Positions 1 through 7,359 of a stretch of 64,000 nt of DNA are shown here, piece after piece. Source of the DNA: Erythrobacter insulae (GTDB taxonomy: Bacteria > Pseudomonadota > Alphaproteobacteria > Sphingomonadales > Sphingomonadaceae). The position numbers and the translations under genes are program-made. How positions within the stretch are numbered: position 1 is the first letter of the stretch; each line of letters opens with the position of its first letter. The DNA lies in contig NZ_VHJK01000002.1 in the NCBI RefSeq assembly GCF_007004095.1, forward strand, positions 124,001-188,000, read 5' to 3'. The notes below the pieces were generated by a model that was not told where the DNA came from, did not search any database, and saw only the letters and a program-made list of their open reading frames with translations.

Positions 1-10
1 GATTGATTGT

Positions 11-664
11 ATGAAAAACCTAGCTTTCGCGGCCGCTGCCGCGCTCACAACAACAGGCGCAATTCTTACCGCCCCGGCGATTTTTGCTCAGGAAACACCG
101 TCAGCTCCCGGCGCAGTGGATGCTTCGCGGATCACCGGCGGAACCTATGCATTAGACCCATCCCATACGCTCGTCGATTGGCAGGTCGATCACTTTGGAT
201 TCAACGATTACATCGGCCTGTTCGGTAACATTTCGGGCACGATGACCATGCAGCCCGATAACATCAACGATGCCAAGTTTGATATTATGATTCCGATCGC
301 AGATGTAACTGTAGCCAGCGCTCAGTTAAAAGATCACCTCCTGCGACCGGGCAAGGATGGCGGTCAGCCTGACTTTTTCGGCCCTGAACCCGGGATGGCC
401 CAATTCACCTCGACCAATGTGCGCCAGAATGGTGATACCACTGCGATTGTTTCGGGGATGCTCGACATGAACGGTAAAGCCGGGCCGGTGACGATGCTGG
501 TCGAATTTACCGGAGCGGGCACCAACCCCTTTAACAAGAAAGAGACCGTCGGCTTTCAGGCGCGCGCCACGATTGATCGGACCGACTGGGGGATCATGTA
601 TGGTCAGGGGTTGGTCGGTAACGATGTCGATCTGACAATCACTGCGGCCTTTGAAAAGCAATAA
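11..664 (+). CDS. YceI family periplasmic protein
   Basis: Exported YceI-family protein of 217 residues. The first 26 residues form a Sec signal peptide (short basic start, Ala/Leu-rich core, probable cleavage after AIFAQ). The YceI domain runs from about residue 45 (GTYALDPSHTLVDWQVDHFGF) to the end and carries the family's typical opening 'DPSHT..W...H'. YceI proteins fold as lipocalin-like barrels that bind isoprenoid or other amphipathic ligands in the periplasm; the ligand here is unknown. The start is the ATG ten bases into the window, so the promoter and any upstream partner, such as the cytochrome b561 that often accompanies yceI, lie outside. A strong terminator follows directly. Confidence 0.93.
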   Translation: MKNLAFAAAAALTTTGAILTAPAIFAQETPSAPGAVDASRITGGTYALDPSHTLVDWQVDHFGFNDYIGLFGNISGTMTMQPDNINDAKFDIMIPIADVTVASAQLKDHLLRPGKDGGQPDFFGPEPGMAQFTSTNVRQNGDTTAIVSGMLDMNGKAGPVTMLVEFTGAGTNPFNKKETVGFQARATIDRTDWGIMYGQGLVGNDVDLTITAAFEKQ

Positions 665-690
665 GAACGCATTCATTGCGCAAATGAAAT

Positions 691-728
691 TGGCCCGCAG
701 AACAATATTCTGCGGGCCATCCATTTTT
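691..728 (+). terminator. Rho-independent terminator after the YceI gene
   Basis: A perfect 12-bp stem, TGGCCCGCAGAA paired with TTCTGCGGGCCA, surrounds a five-base loop and is followed by TCCATTTTT. It starts 27 bases after the YceI stop codon and reads in that gene's direction. Confidence 0.9.
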
Positions 729-746
729 CAATATATATGCCTGCGC

Positions 747-798
747 AAAAAGGGTGCAGCCGACCTGTCCTAGGAGGAAGTTCAGGCCTGCTGCACCC
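747..798 (-). terminator. Terminator of the Cys-rich protein gene
   Basis: On the minus strand, GGGTGCAGC (798-790) pairs with GCTGCACCC (760-752) and is followed at once by TTTTT (751-747). The loop is long, about 29 bases, but the stem and T-run are where a terminator for the gene ending at 814 would be expected. Confidence 0.7.
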
Positions 799-813
799 CC
801 AATGCGCGCACCG

Positions 814-1188
814 TCAGGCTGTCGGTGCGCAAGCTCCTGCTGCGCAAGCGCTCGCTGAACATGCGCTCGCTGCGCAGGCATTGGCGCCGCAATCGTCTGC
901 AGCCGCGCAGCAAGCGGCTGCTCCGCATGCACCCGCACCGCATGCACCCGCCGCGCAAGCTGCCGCAGCACATGCTTTGGCGTTAGCTTTTGCAGCCTTC
1001 TTTGCCTCCTTGCGTGCTTTACGCTCAGCCCGGGCCTGAGCCCGATCGGCCGAATCTGAATTCGACGATGCATTTGACAGTCCACTTGGACCGCATGGAG
1101 CATCTGCCAGGGCCGGCGCTCCGGCAGTCGCAACCGCTAGGCCGCCAGCAACCATCAACATTTTTGCGAAGCTCTTGGAATTTGACAT
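814..1188 (-). CDS. Exported Ala/Cys-rich protein with pentad cysteine repeats
   Basis: A 124-residue protein of no family I recognise. Residues 1-28 look like a signal peptide (MSNSKSFAKMLMVAGG..., cleavage after ALA), followed by a charged Lys/Arg/Ala stretch (about residues 48-70). The last 55 residues are almost only Ala, Gly, Ser and Cys with a cysteine every fifth position (CAAGACGAGACGAAAC and similar). The mature part has 12 cysteines and one CC pair. A GAGAGGA ribosome site lies nine bases before the ATG. The regular thiols and the signal peptide suggest metal binding or thiol chemistry outside the cytoplasm; this is inference. The design resembles the Cys-repeat precursors of the bufferin/HvfA group, but no MNIO (DUF692) maturase gene is adjacent. 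The plus-strand reading frame across it is a shadow. Confidence 0.72.
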   Translation of the reverse strand: MSNSKSFAKMLMVAGGLAVATAGAPALADAPCGPSGLSNASSNSDSADRAQARAERKARKEAKKAAKANAKACAAAACAAGACGAGACGAAACCAAADDCGANACAASACSASACAAGACAPTA

Positions 1189-1307
1189 CAGGGGATTCCT
1201 CTCAGTTTTCTCTAGGGGGGGGATATTGCAGTCAGTAAGGTATTGAGCGCCCCGGTGGATTGGGGGTCAGGGGTAAGACCGGGGCGCCCAATTTCGTAAG
1301 CTCTCGA

Positions 1308-1787
1308 TTAGGCTCCGAAACGCTTTCCATCTGGAACGGATATCCAGGCAAGATTCGCTTTGGCGATGAAACCGGGAATGTCGGCGAGCCATGTCTTTTG
1401 AACATTGCGGTTGAAGTTGAGATAGAGTTTGCCATCCACAACCTTGTAAAGTTGCGGATCACCCGGGGCGAGCGATCCTCGGCTCATCGCCCAAGCACAA
1501 TGACCACCATATTGCGGTGCATATGCCGCTGGGTTCTCTTTGAATGCGTCGGCGTTTGCTTGCGACGAAAAACGCCACTCGGTTTCTTTATACCGCACCG
1601 TATAGCGCGTATCGCCTTTTACAGGTTCGCCAGAGCCCTGGAAATAGCTGACGGTGTCATAACCTCCTACAGCGATATTGGGCTGGCCGACTTCTACGAA
1701 AATGCCGCCGTCGGCATTGGCTGGTGCGATCATCGCTACAGGCGCGATAAACGCAGCGGCAGCGATCAAAAAAGTGCGGACTTTCAT
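1308..1787 (-). CDS. YHS domain protein, exported (copy 1)
   Basis: A 159-residue protein with a signal peptide (MKVRTFLIAAAAFIAPVAMIAPANA) and one YHS domain from about residue 38. Visible family marks are 'AVGGYDTVSYF', 'YRYKETEWRFSS' type strands, 'AYAPQYGGHCAWAMS' and 'GDPQLYKVVDGKLYLNFN'. YHS domains are thought to bind metal through the conserved Tyr/His/Ser region; no reaction is known for this exported subgroup. The start at 1787 is chosen because AGGAG lies ten bases upstream and the signal peptide begins there; a longer frame to 1826 has no ribosome site. A second, clearly related protein lies at 2633-3199, so the pair probably arose by duplication. Confidence 0.85.
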   Translation of the reverse strand: MKVRTFLIAAAAFIAPVAMIAPANADGGIFVEVGQPNIAVGGYDTVSYFQGSGEPVKGDTRYTVRYKETEWRFSSQANADAFKENPAAYAPQYGGHCAWAMSRGSLAPGDPQLYKVVDGKLYLNFNRNVQKTWLADIPGFIAKANLAWISVPDGKRFGA

Positions 1788-2065
1788 CGGGGTCGTCTCC
1801 TCAAATACAATGTGTGCAGCGGCCACTCGATCAACTTTCAGGCGGGATCTCAGGGGGATAAAACCAGCAAGGGAAACTGGCTAAACTGTCCTGAAAGCCG
1901 CCGAGTGGCCGCGCACATCATGGTATTCGCAGGGACCATCAAAAAGGTGACAGATGAGGCGAAAAAAAATGAAATCAGGTTTAATCAAAGCCTCATCGCG
2001 CATTGACTGCTGCCGTGCAGAAAAACTAAACGCAGCACATCGGTGCAAACCTGACGGGACAGATA

Positions 2066-2539
2066 ATGACCAGTTTTCGAGCCATCGCGGCAGCGACTAT
2101 CCTGCTGGCATTAAGTGCATGTGGCAGCGACCCCGATTCAGCAGACGAAGCACGCAACGCGGCTGATGATTTTGCCGCGCGGATCAACGGTGTCGGTGAT
2201 GGTGCGAATAACAATCCGCCGACAACAGGCAACGCCCCGCGATCTGTTGCAACGCCAACCATTGCGGAACCATTGCAACCCCAAGCACAGGCGGCCTTCA
2301 CACCTGGAACCGCAAACGATCCCGCCTCTGAAACCTGCGGGGCCAACAAAATGGGGCCGTTTATAGGGATGGTAGCGGATGTTCGTACGCGGGTTGATAT
2401 CGAAGATGTTGCCGGACCTGGCAGGGAAATCAGGTTTCTGCGTCCTGGCGGCGCTTTTGTGCAACCTGATGCGTCGAATCCGCGCCTTAACGTGATGCTC
2501 GACAGTCAGGACATAATCCGCGACGCACGCTGCGGATAA
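2066..2539 (+). CDS. Lipoprotein with I78-family peptidase-inhibitor-like domain
   Basis: A 157-residue predicted lipoprotein: the signal peptide ends in the lipobox LALSAC (lipidated Cys19). A low-complexity Pro/Ala/Asn linker follows (about residues 30-90). The C-terminal 65 residues start at CGANKMGPFIG and end in 'NPRLNVMLDSQDIIRDARCG', which is the layout of the Inhibitor_I78 family (small serine peptidase inhibitors related to the potato-I fold, with terminal Arg-Leu-Asn-Val...Asp...Cys-Gly). It would act in the periplasm, anchored to a membrane, against an unknown peptidase. It stands alone on the plus strand with its own terminator behind it. Confidence 0.8.
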   Translation: MTSFRAIAAATILLALSACGSDPDSADEARNAADDFAARINGVGDGANNNPPTTGNAPRSVATPTIAEPLQPQAQAAFTPGTANDPASETCGANKMGPFIGMVADVRTRVDIEDVAGPGREIRFLRPGGAFVQPDASNPRLNVMLDSQDIIRDARCG

Positions 2540-2558
2540 CGCTGATCACGAGATAAGA

Positions 2559-2594
2559 AAAACCCCTGCCAGACACACTGCTGACAGGGGTTTC
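2559..2594 (+). terminator. Rho-independent terminator after the I78-like lipoprotein
   Basis: AAACCCCTGCCAG pairs with CTGACAGGGGTTT (one mismatch) around the loop ACACACTG, with flanking A and T runs. It sits between the converging genes ending at 2539 and 2633, so it could serve both. Confidence 0.85.
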
Positions 2595-2632
2595 TTGCGA
2601 CCACAAAAAGGGCCTTCCCATTTTGGGTTTGT

Positions 2633-3199
2633 TTAGTCTTGGAAGTGTTCGTCAGCCGAATGGGTCGGATAGTTCGCGTCACCTTTTACGATAAAACCGG
2701 GAATGTCTGCTTCCCAGCGGTCCTGAACGCTTTCGTTGAAATTGAGATAAAGCGTTCCGTCGACAATCTCATAAACCTCGGGATCGCCCGGCGCGAGCGC
2801 ATCGTTGGCGCCGATAGCCCACGCACAGTACCCTCCGTAAGCAGGCGCATATTTGGCAGCATCGTCAACGAAAGCCGCCGCATTTTCCTCATTTGCGAAG
2901 CGATAGTCATATCCATTGTAACGCACAGTGAATTCTTCCGAACCCACAACAGGAACGCCATCCCCTGTGAAGTAACTGACGACATCATATCCCGATACAG
3001 CCAGCGTCTCGCCTTTGGATGCAGTGTGGATGGGGCCGGTTGGTTCACCGCCAAGATCTGCAAAATAAGCGGTCTCGGCTGTTGCCTCAACGGCCGCACT
3101 ATCGCCTGTATCGGCGGTTTCTTCCGAAGGGCTGCTGCATGCTGCAGCTGACGCGAGCAAAACGCTCACAACGGCAGTTTTGAAAATCGAGTTGGTCAT
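2633..3199 (-). CDS. YHS domain lipoprotein (copy 2)
   Basis: A 188-residue protein with a lipoprotein signal (VLLASAAAC, Cys about residue 21), an acidic Ser/Thr/Ala linker and a YHS domain from about residue 65. The same marks as copy 1 are present: 'AVSGYDVVSYF', 'VRYNGYDYRFAN', 'YAPAYGGYCAWAI', 'GDPEVYEIVDGTLYLNFN'. Lipid anchoring here, against a cleavable signal in copy 1, implies the two act at different places in the envelope. The start at 3199 leaves six bases after GGAGGA; the ATG at 3205 touches that site and is less likely. Confidence 0.87.
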   Translation of the reverse strand: MTNSIFKTAVVSVLLASAAACSSPSEETADTGDSAAVEATAETAYFADLGGEPTGPIHTASKGETLAVSGYDVVSYFTGDGVPVVGSEEFTVRYNGYDYRFANEENAAAFVDDAAKYAPAYGGYCAWAIGANDALAPGDPEVYEIVDGTLYLNFNESVQDRWEADIPGFIVKGDANYPTHSADEHFQD

Positions 3200-3346
3200 A
3201 ATCATTCCTCCAAAAGGGCTGTCACTGTGCAGGTAGCCTATTGACTGCTGACATCGGGAGTTCGCGAGATTTCGGCCGAACGTTACAATGGCAAAACTTT
3301 TGTGCCAAAATACTTGAGCCGCGCCGCTAAATCGGCAACAACGTCA

Positions 3347-3400
3347 ATGATGACACGGAATAGCAGCCTATACCTACGACTTATGCGCCCTTGGGCGTGA
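3347..3400 (+). CDS. leuL: Putative leuA leader peptide
   Basis: A 17-codon frame, MMTRNSSLYLRLMRPWA, ends 86 bases before leuA. Three of five consecutive codons are leucine (CTA TAC CTA CGA CTT), two of them the rare codon CTA. The stop codon falls within the region that can form alternative hairpins (3388-3446). This is the layout of a transcription-attenuation leader in which ribosome stalling at Leu codons senses charged tRNA-Leu. No clear Shine-Dalgarno precedes the two ATGs (3347 and 3350), which is the main weakness. Confidence 0.55.
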   Translation: MMTRNSSLYLRLMRPWA

Positions 3401-3455
3401 CAGGCTGCGTGCGAGTGAATGCGGCCTAACTCCCAAGGGACAGGCCACCTTATTC
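3388..3455 (+). promoter_or_regulatory. Putative leucine attenuator upstream of leuA
   Basis: Two mutually exclusive folds are visible. Fold 1: CCCTTGGG (3388-3395) with CCCAAGGG (3432-3439), extended inside by AGGCTGC (3402-3408) with GCGGCCT (3421-3427). Fold 2: GGCCT (3423-3427) with AGGCC (3442-3446), enclosing TCC/GGA. A ribosome stalled at the Leu codons 3368-3382 would leave AGGCTGC free to form the antiterminator pair, while one reaching the stop codon at 3398 would cover it and allow fold 2. The T-tract behind fold 2 (ACCTTATT) is weak. Confidence 0.5.
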
Positions 3456-3486
3456 CCCAGACACCAGTCGTAAAGTTTCCGTTTCC

Positions 3487-5157
3487 ATGACCATGCTCGA
3501 AAATCCTTCCATTAAGTACAAATCGTTTGGCCAGATCAATCTGCCTGACCGGCAATGGCCAACCCGCATGATTGAAAATGCGCCGCGTTGGCTCTCAACC
3601 GATCTGCGCGATGGCAACCAATCGATCATCGATCCGATGGATGCTGTGAAGAAACGGCGGTTCTTCGATCAGTTGATCGAGATTGGCGTAAAAGAAATCG
3701 AAGTCGGATTTCCCAGCGCCGGAGCAACCGAATTCGATTTTATTTCAGGACTCGTGAAATCGGGCGCTATTCCGGATGACGTGACAGTTCAGGTCCTCAC
3801 GCAATCACGCGAAGATCTGATCAGGACGTCTTTTGAAAGTCTGGAAGGTGCCCGTTCGGCAATCGTGCATCTTTACAACGCAGTTAGTCCGGCGTGGCGG
3901 GACATCGTTTTCCGCATGTCAAAAGACGAAGTGCGCGAGATTGCGGTGGCAGGCGCCAAAATCATGCGCGAAGAGGCTGCAAAAAGACCGGAAACCGATT
4001 GGCACTTCCAATATTCTCCGGAAACATTTTCCACCGCCGAGCTGGATTTCTCGATCGAGGTGTGTGCCGCAGTGATGGAAGTGCTGGCCCCTACCCCGGA
4101 CAGACCGATCATTCTCAATCTGCCCGCAACGGTTGAGGCGGCAACGCCCAATATCTACGCCGACCAGATCGAATATTTCTGCCGCCATCTGCCAAACCGT
4201 GAAAGTGCGGTGATATCGCTTCATACTCATAATGATCGCGGCACAGGCGTTGCTGCGGCGGAACTTGGCCTGATGGCCGGTGCCGACCGCGTTGAAGGAT
4301 GTTTGTTCGGCAATGGCGAGCGAACCGGTAATTGCTGTCTCGTAACCATGGCGCTGAATCTCTACACGCAGGGCATCAATCCCAATCTGGACTTTTCGGA
4401 TATCGACCGCGTGATCGAGACTGTCGAATATTGCAACGATCTGCCCGTGCATCAGCGGCACCCCTATGGCGGTGAGCTTGTCTACACCGCTTTTTCAGGC
4501 TCGCATCAGGATGCGATCAAGAAGGGGTTTGAAGCCAATTCCGCACAGAATGACCAGCAATGGCGCGTTCCGTATCTACCCATAGACCCGGCGGATCTTG
4601 GCCGTGATTACGAAGCCGTCATTCGCGTTAACTCGCAATCTGGAAAAGGCGGCTTTGCATGGGTTCTTGAACAGGACCAGGGCCTTAAACTTCCCAAGAA
4701 AATGCAGGCTGATTTTTCCAAGCATGTCCAGCACATGGCCGATCGCCTGGGCCGCGAGCTGAATGCATCGGATATATGGGAGGCATTTCAAGAGGCCTAT
4801 CACGTACAGACACCCGACAAGCATTTTCAGCTTGTCACATATGAAGAAAGCCGCGCCGCAGATGGAACCCGCCTGTTTGCGGGTACGATTGCAGTCGCTG
4901 GCAGTGAACAAAGTGTATCCGGGCGCGGCAACGGATTGATCTCCAGCGTCGTCTCAACACTGGAGGAAAATTTCAACCTCGATCTCAAAGTTCTCGATTA
5001 CACCGAGCACGCATTGGGATCGGGCCGCGATGCGCGCGCGGCCGCATATTTGATGTGCCAATCGGGAGATCGGATCATCTGGGGCTGCGGAATTGATGAA
5101 GACATCGCCACAGCCAGCGTTCGCGCCGTTCTAAGTGCGGCAAACAGCGCGGCTTAA
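3487..5157 (+). CDS. leuA: 2-isopropylmalate synthase
   Basis: LeuA condenses acetyl-CoA with 2-oxoisovalerate to 2-isopropylmalate, the first committed step of leucine synthesis, in the cytoplasm. The 556 residues match the longer LeuA type-2 form. The HMGL-type TIM barrel opens with 'TDLRDGNQS' (about residues 38-46, metal and substrate binding) and has 'HTHNDRGTG' near residue 246 and 'GNGERTGN' near 276. The C-terminal third is the allosteric dimerisation domain for leucine feedback ('GRGNGLISSVVSTLEE...'). It stands alone, not with leuB/C/D. Control by a leader peptide and alternative hairpins is likely (see 3347-3455). Its TAA overlaps the TAA of the converging helicase gene by three bases. 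Confidence 0.97.
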   Translation: MTMLENPSIKYKSFGQINLPDRQWPTRMIENAPRWLSTDLRDGNQSIIDPMDAVKKRRFFDQLIEIGVKEIEVGFPSAGATEFDFISGLVKSGAIPDDVTVQVLTQSREDLIRTSFESLEGARSAIVHLYNAVSPAWRDIVFRMSKDEVREIAVAGAKIMREEAAKRPETDWHFQYSPETFSTAELDFSIEVCAAVMEVLAPTPDRPIILNLPATVEAATPNIYADQIEYFCRHLPNRESAVISLHTHNDRGTGVAAAELGLMAGADRVEGCLFGNGERTGNCCLVTMALNLYTQGINPNLDFSDIDRVIETVEYCNDLPVHQRHPYGGELVYTAFSGSHQDAIKKGFEANSAQNDQQWRVPYLPIDPADLGRDYEAVIRVNSQSGKGGFAWVLEQDQGLKLPKKMQADFSKHVQHMADRLGRELNASDIWEAFQEAYHVQTPDKHFQLVTYEESRAADGTRLFAGTIAVAGSEQSVSGRGNGLISSVVSTLEENFNLDLKVLDYTEHALGSGRDARAAAYLMCQSGDRIIWGCGIDEDIATASVRAVLSAANSAA

Positions 5158-7097
5158 TCGCGCGGCGGTTTTCTTTTTACAAAAGGCTTTCCGCCGCCGG
5201 GCTTGCCGTTATTCTTTGGCAAACCGCCCTTGCCGCCCGGTTTGCCTTTCGGCTTTCCAGCGAATTTGTCTTTCGGCTTGAAGTCGCTGCTGGATTTGTT
5301 CTCGCCATCCCATGGCTTGCCCTTTCCAGCGGGCTTGCCACTCGCTTTGCCGCCGGGTTTACCGCCGGGTTTACCGCCGCCGCCTTTGCGGAACGGTTTG
5401 GCCTTTGTATGGCCGCCGCGCGCGCCATCGCGGTCAAAGTCGCGTCCGCTTCCGCCATCGCGGCGGTTGCGCCGACCAGCGTCGCGAGGTGCCTCGTCCG
5501 ACTGCTCGATATGCACCGGCTTTTCATCCTGATCCGTTTCGGCAGTACGCTGCAGCGCATCATTGAATTTGTCCGCATGCGCGCTCGGGATCTGAAAGAA
5601 TGTCTCGGTCTGGGCGATGCGGATCGCGCCGATTTCATTGCGCGTCACATGGCCACGCCGACAGATCAATGGCAGGATCCAGCGAACGTCGGCATTTTGC
5701 CGGCGTCCAATGTCCATCTTGAACCAGACCGTATCTTCAAAACCGGGCCGATGCTTTTCCTTTTGCGCTTCACGCCGGGCTTCGGGCGTATTGGCGACCA
5801 ATTCTTCAGGCTCTGGCATCTTGGCGCGGTGCGTTTGCACCAACATTGCTGCGATTTCTTCGGCGCTACGCTCTGAAAGAATTTTCTGTGCAATTACGCG
5901 GTCCGCTTCATCAATCTCAACCGGCTTAAGCAATTCAGCGAGCAGTCGCTCGTGGTCTTTCGCTTTAATCGCATCCCGATCGGGCGCCTCGGTCCATTCC
6001 GCGTTGATCTTCGCGTTGCGCAACATGCTTTCGACACGGCGGCGACGCGAAAATGGCACGATCAGAACAGCCGTGCCCTTTTTGCCGGCACGGCCAGTGC
6101 GGCCGGAACGGTGTTGAAGCGTCTCGGCATCGCGGGGGATTTCCACGTGCACAACCAGGCTGACGCTGGGCAGATCGATCCCGCGCGCTGCCACATCGGT
6201 GGCCACGCAAACCCGGGCTCGTTTGTCACGCAGCGCCTGAAGCGCCTGATTGCGTTCTTGCTGTGAATGTTCGCCAGACAGCGCAACAACGCCAAAACCG
6301 CGCTCCTGCAAAGTCGCGTGAAGATGCCGCACCTTGTCGCGCGTCCCGCAAAACAAAATTGCGGTTTCCGCTTCGTGATAGCGCAGCAGATTAACGGCGG
6401 CGTTTTCCACCTCTGGGGGCGAAACGGTTACAGCCTGATAGGCGATATCTCCGTGCCCACGCTCTTTGCTGATCGTGGCAATCCGAAGTGAATTGAGCTG
6501 ATACCGACGGGCCAGCGCCTCAATCGGGCGCGGCATCGTCGCAGAGAACAACAGGGTACGCCGCGATTCCGGTGTGGCGTCAAGGATGGCCTCAAGCTCT
6601 TCGCGAAAGCCCATATCGAGCATCTCGTCCGCTTCATCCAAAACAACCGCTGCGAGCTCGGACAGATCAAGTGCGCCGCGTTCCAGATGGTCGCGCAACC
6701 GGCCCGGCGTTCCAACGACAATCGTTGCGCCGCTGCGCAAAGCCTTGCGTTCTTGTGAGGGGTTCATGCCGCCCACACAGGTGGCAACTCGTGCGCCTGC
6801 TTTGCTGTAGAGCCACGCCAGTTCGCGGCTAACCTGCAGCGCGAGCTCTCTGGTTGGTGCAATTACCAGGGCTTTCGGCGCAATCCCAAAGGGCACTTTC
6901 CCGTTTTCATCAAGCATTTCGTCGGCAATCGCCAGACCAAAAGCGACCGTCTTTCCTGATCCGGTCTGGGCCGAAACGACAAGATCGCGTCCACGCGCTT
7001 CTGGTTCAAGAACGGCCGATTGCACATCGGTGGCCGAGGTGTATTCACGCTCGATAAGGGCTTGCGAAAGGGTGTCGGGTAATGCGGGAAAAGACAT
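5154..7097 (-). CDS. DEAD-box RNA helicase with DbpA-type C-terminal domain
   Basis: ATP-dependent RNA helicase of 647 residues, of the DeaD/CsdA type that helps ribosome assembly and RNA turnover. Visible motifs: Walker A AQTGSGKT (43-50), PTREL (81-85), DEAD (154-157), SAT (185-187) and, in the second RecA domain, HRSGRTGRAG (about 325-334). A DbpA-like RNA-binding domain lies about 470-540 ('FKMDIGRRQNADVRWILPLICRRGHVTRNEIGAIRI'). The final 90 residues are a disordered Gly/Lys/Pro-rich tail with repeats such as KPGGKPGGK, probably non-specific RNA binding. A divergent promoter region of 262 bases separates it from the amidohydrolase at 7360; I see no other feature there. Confidence 0.95.
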   Translation of the reverse strand: MSFPALPDTLSQALIEREYTSATDVQSAVLEPEARGRDLVVSAQTGSGKTVAFGLAIADEMLDENGKVPFGIAPKALVIAPTRELALQVSRELAWLYSKAGARVATCVGGMNPSQERKALRSGATIVVGTPGRLRDHLERGALDLSELAAVVLDEADEMLDMGFREELEAILDATPESRRTLLFSATMPRPIEALARRYQLNSLRIATISKERGHGDIAYQAVTVSPPEVENAAVNLLRYHEAETAILFCGTRDKVRHLHATLQERGFGVVALSGEHSQQERNQALQALRDKRARVCVATDVAARGIDLPSVSLVVHVEIPRDAETLQHRSGRTGRAGKKGTAVLIVPFSRRRRVESMLRNAKINAEWTEAPDRDAIKAKDHERLLAELLKPVEIDEADRVIAQKILSERSAEEIAAMLVQTHRAKMPEPEELVANTPEARREAQKEKHRPGFEDTVWFKMDIGRRQNADVRWILPLICRRGHVTRNEIGAIRIAQTETFFQIPSAHADKFNDALQRTAETDQDEKPVHIEQSDEAPRDAGRRNRRDGGSGRDFDRDGARGGHTKAKPFRKGGGGKPGGKPGGKASGKPAGKGKPWDGENKSSSDFKPKDKFAGKPKGKPGGKGGLPKNNGKPGGGKPFVKRKPPRD

Positions 7098-7359
7098 AGC
7101 TAAAACTCAAGTGACGCACACGCGGCAAAGGCGGTGTACGGGAGGGAATGACCGACAGAATGATGGTAAGCTGGCGGGCGAGACTTATAAGGCTCGCGAA
7201 GGATTGCGCCGTCTATAGAGCAGCGGGAAGCGTTTGGCTTGTGAAAAATGCTGCAGCGCGAAAAGACCCTGCGCTTTCCCTTTAATCGATGCTGTGTCAG
7301 ACGATCATTTCAAAGCAAAAAAGGCGAGCCAAATTGCCTATTCGACGGGAGAGAATTGC

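Noticed and set aside
737..1039. Plus-strand Ala/His-rich reading frame
   Set aside because: It is the complement of the Cys-rich repeat gene; the opposite strand has a signal peptide, ribosome site and terminator.
5200..5430. Repeat-rich Gly/Lys/Pro DNA as a possible CRISPR or satellite
   Set aside because: The repeats are codon-phase and irregular, coding the helicase tail; there are no spacers.
5409..6266. Long plus-strand frames inside the helicase gene
   Set aside because: They are opposite-strand shadows in a GC-rich gene with complete DEAD-box motifs and match no family.
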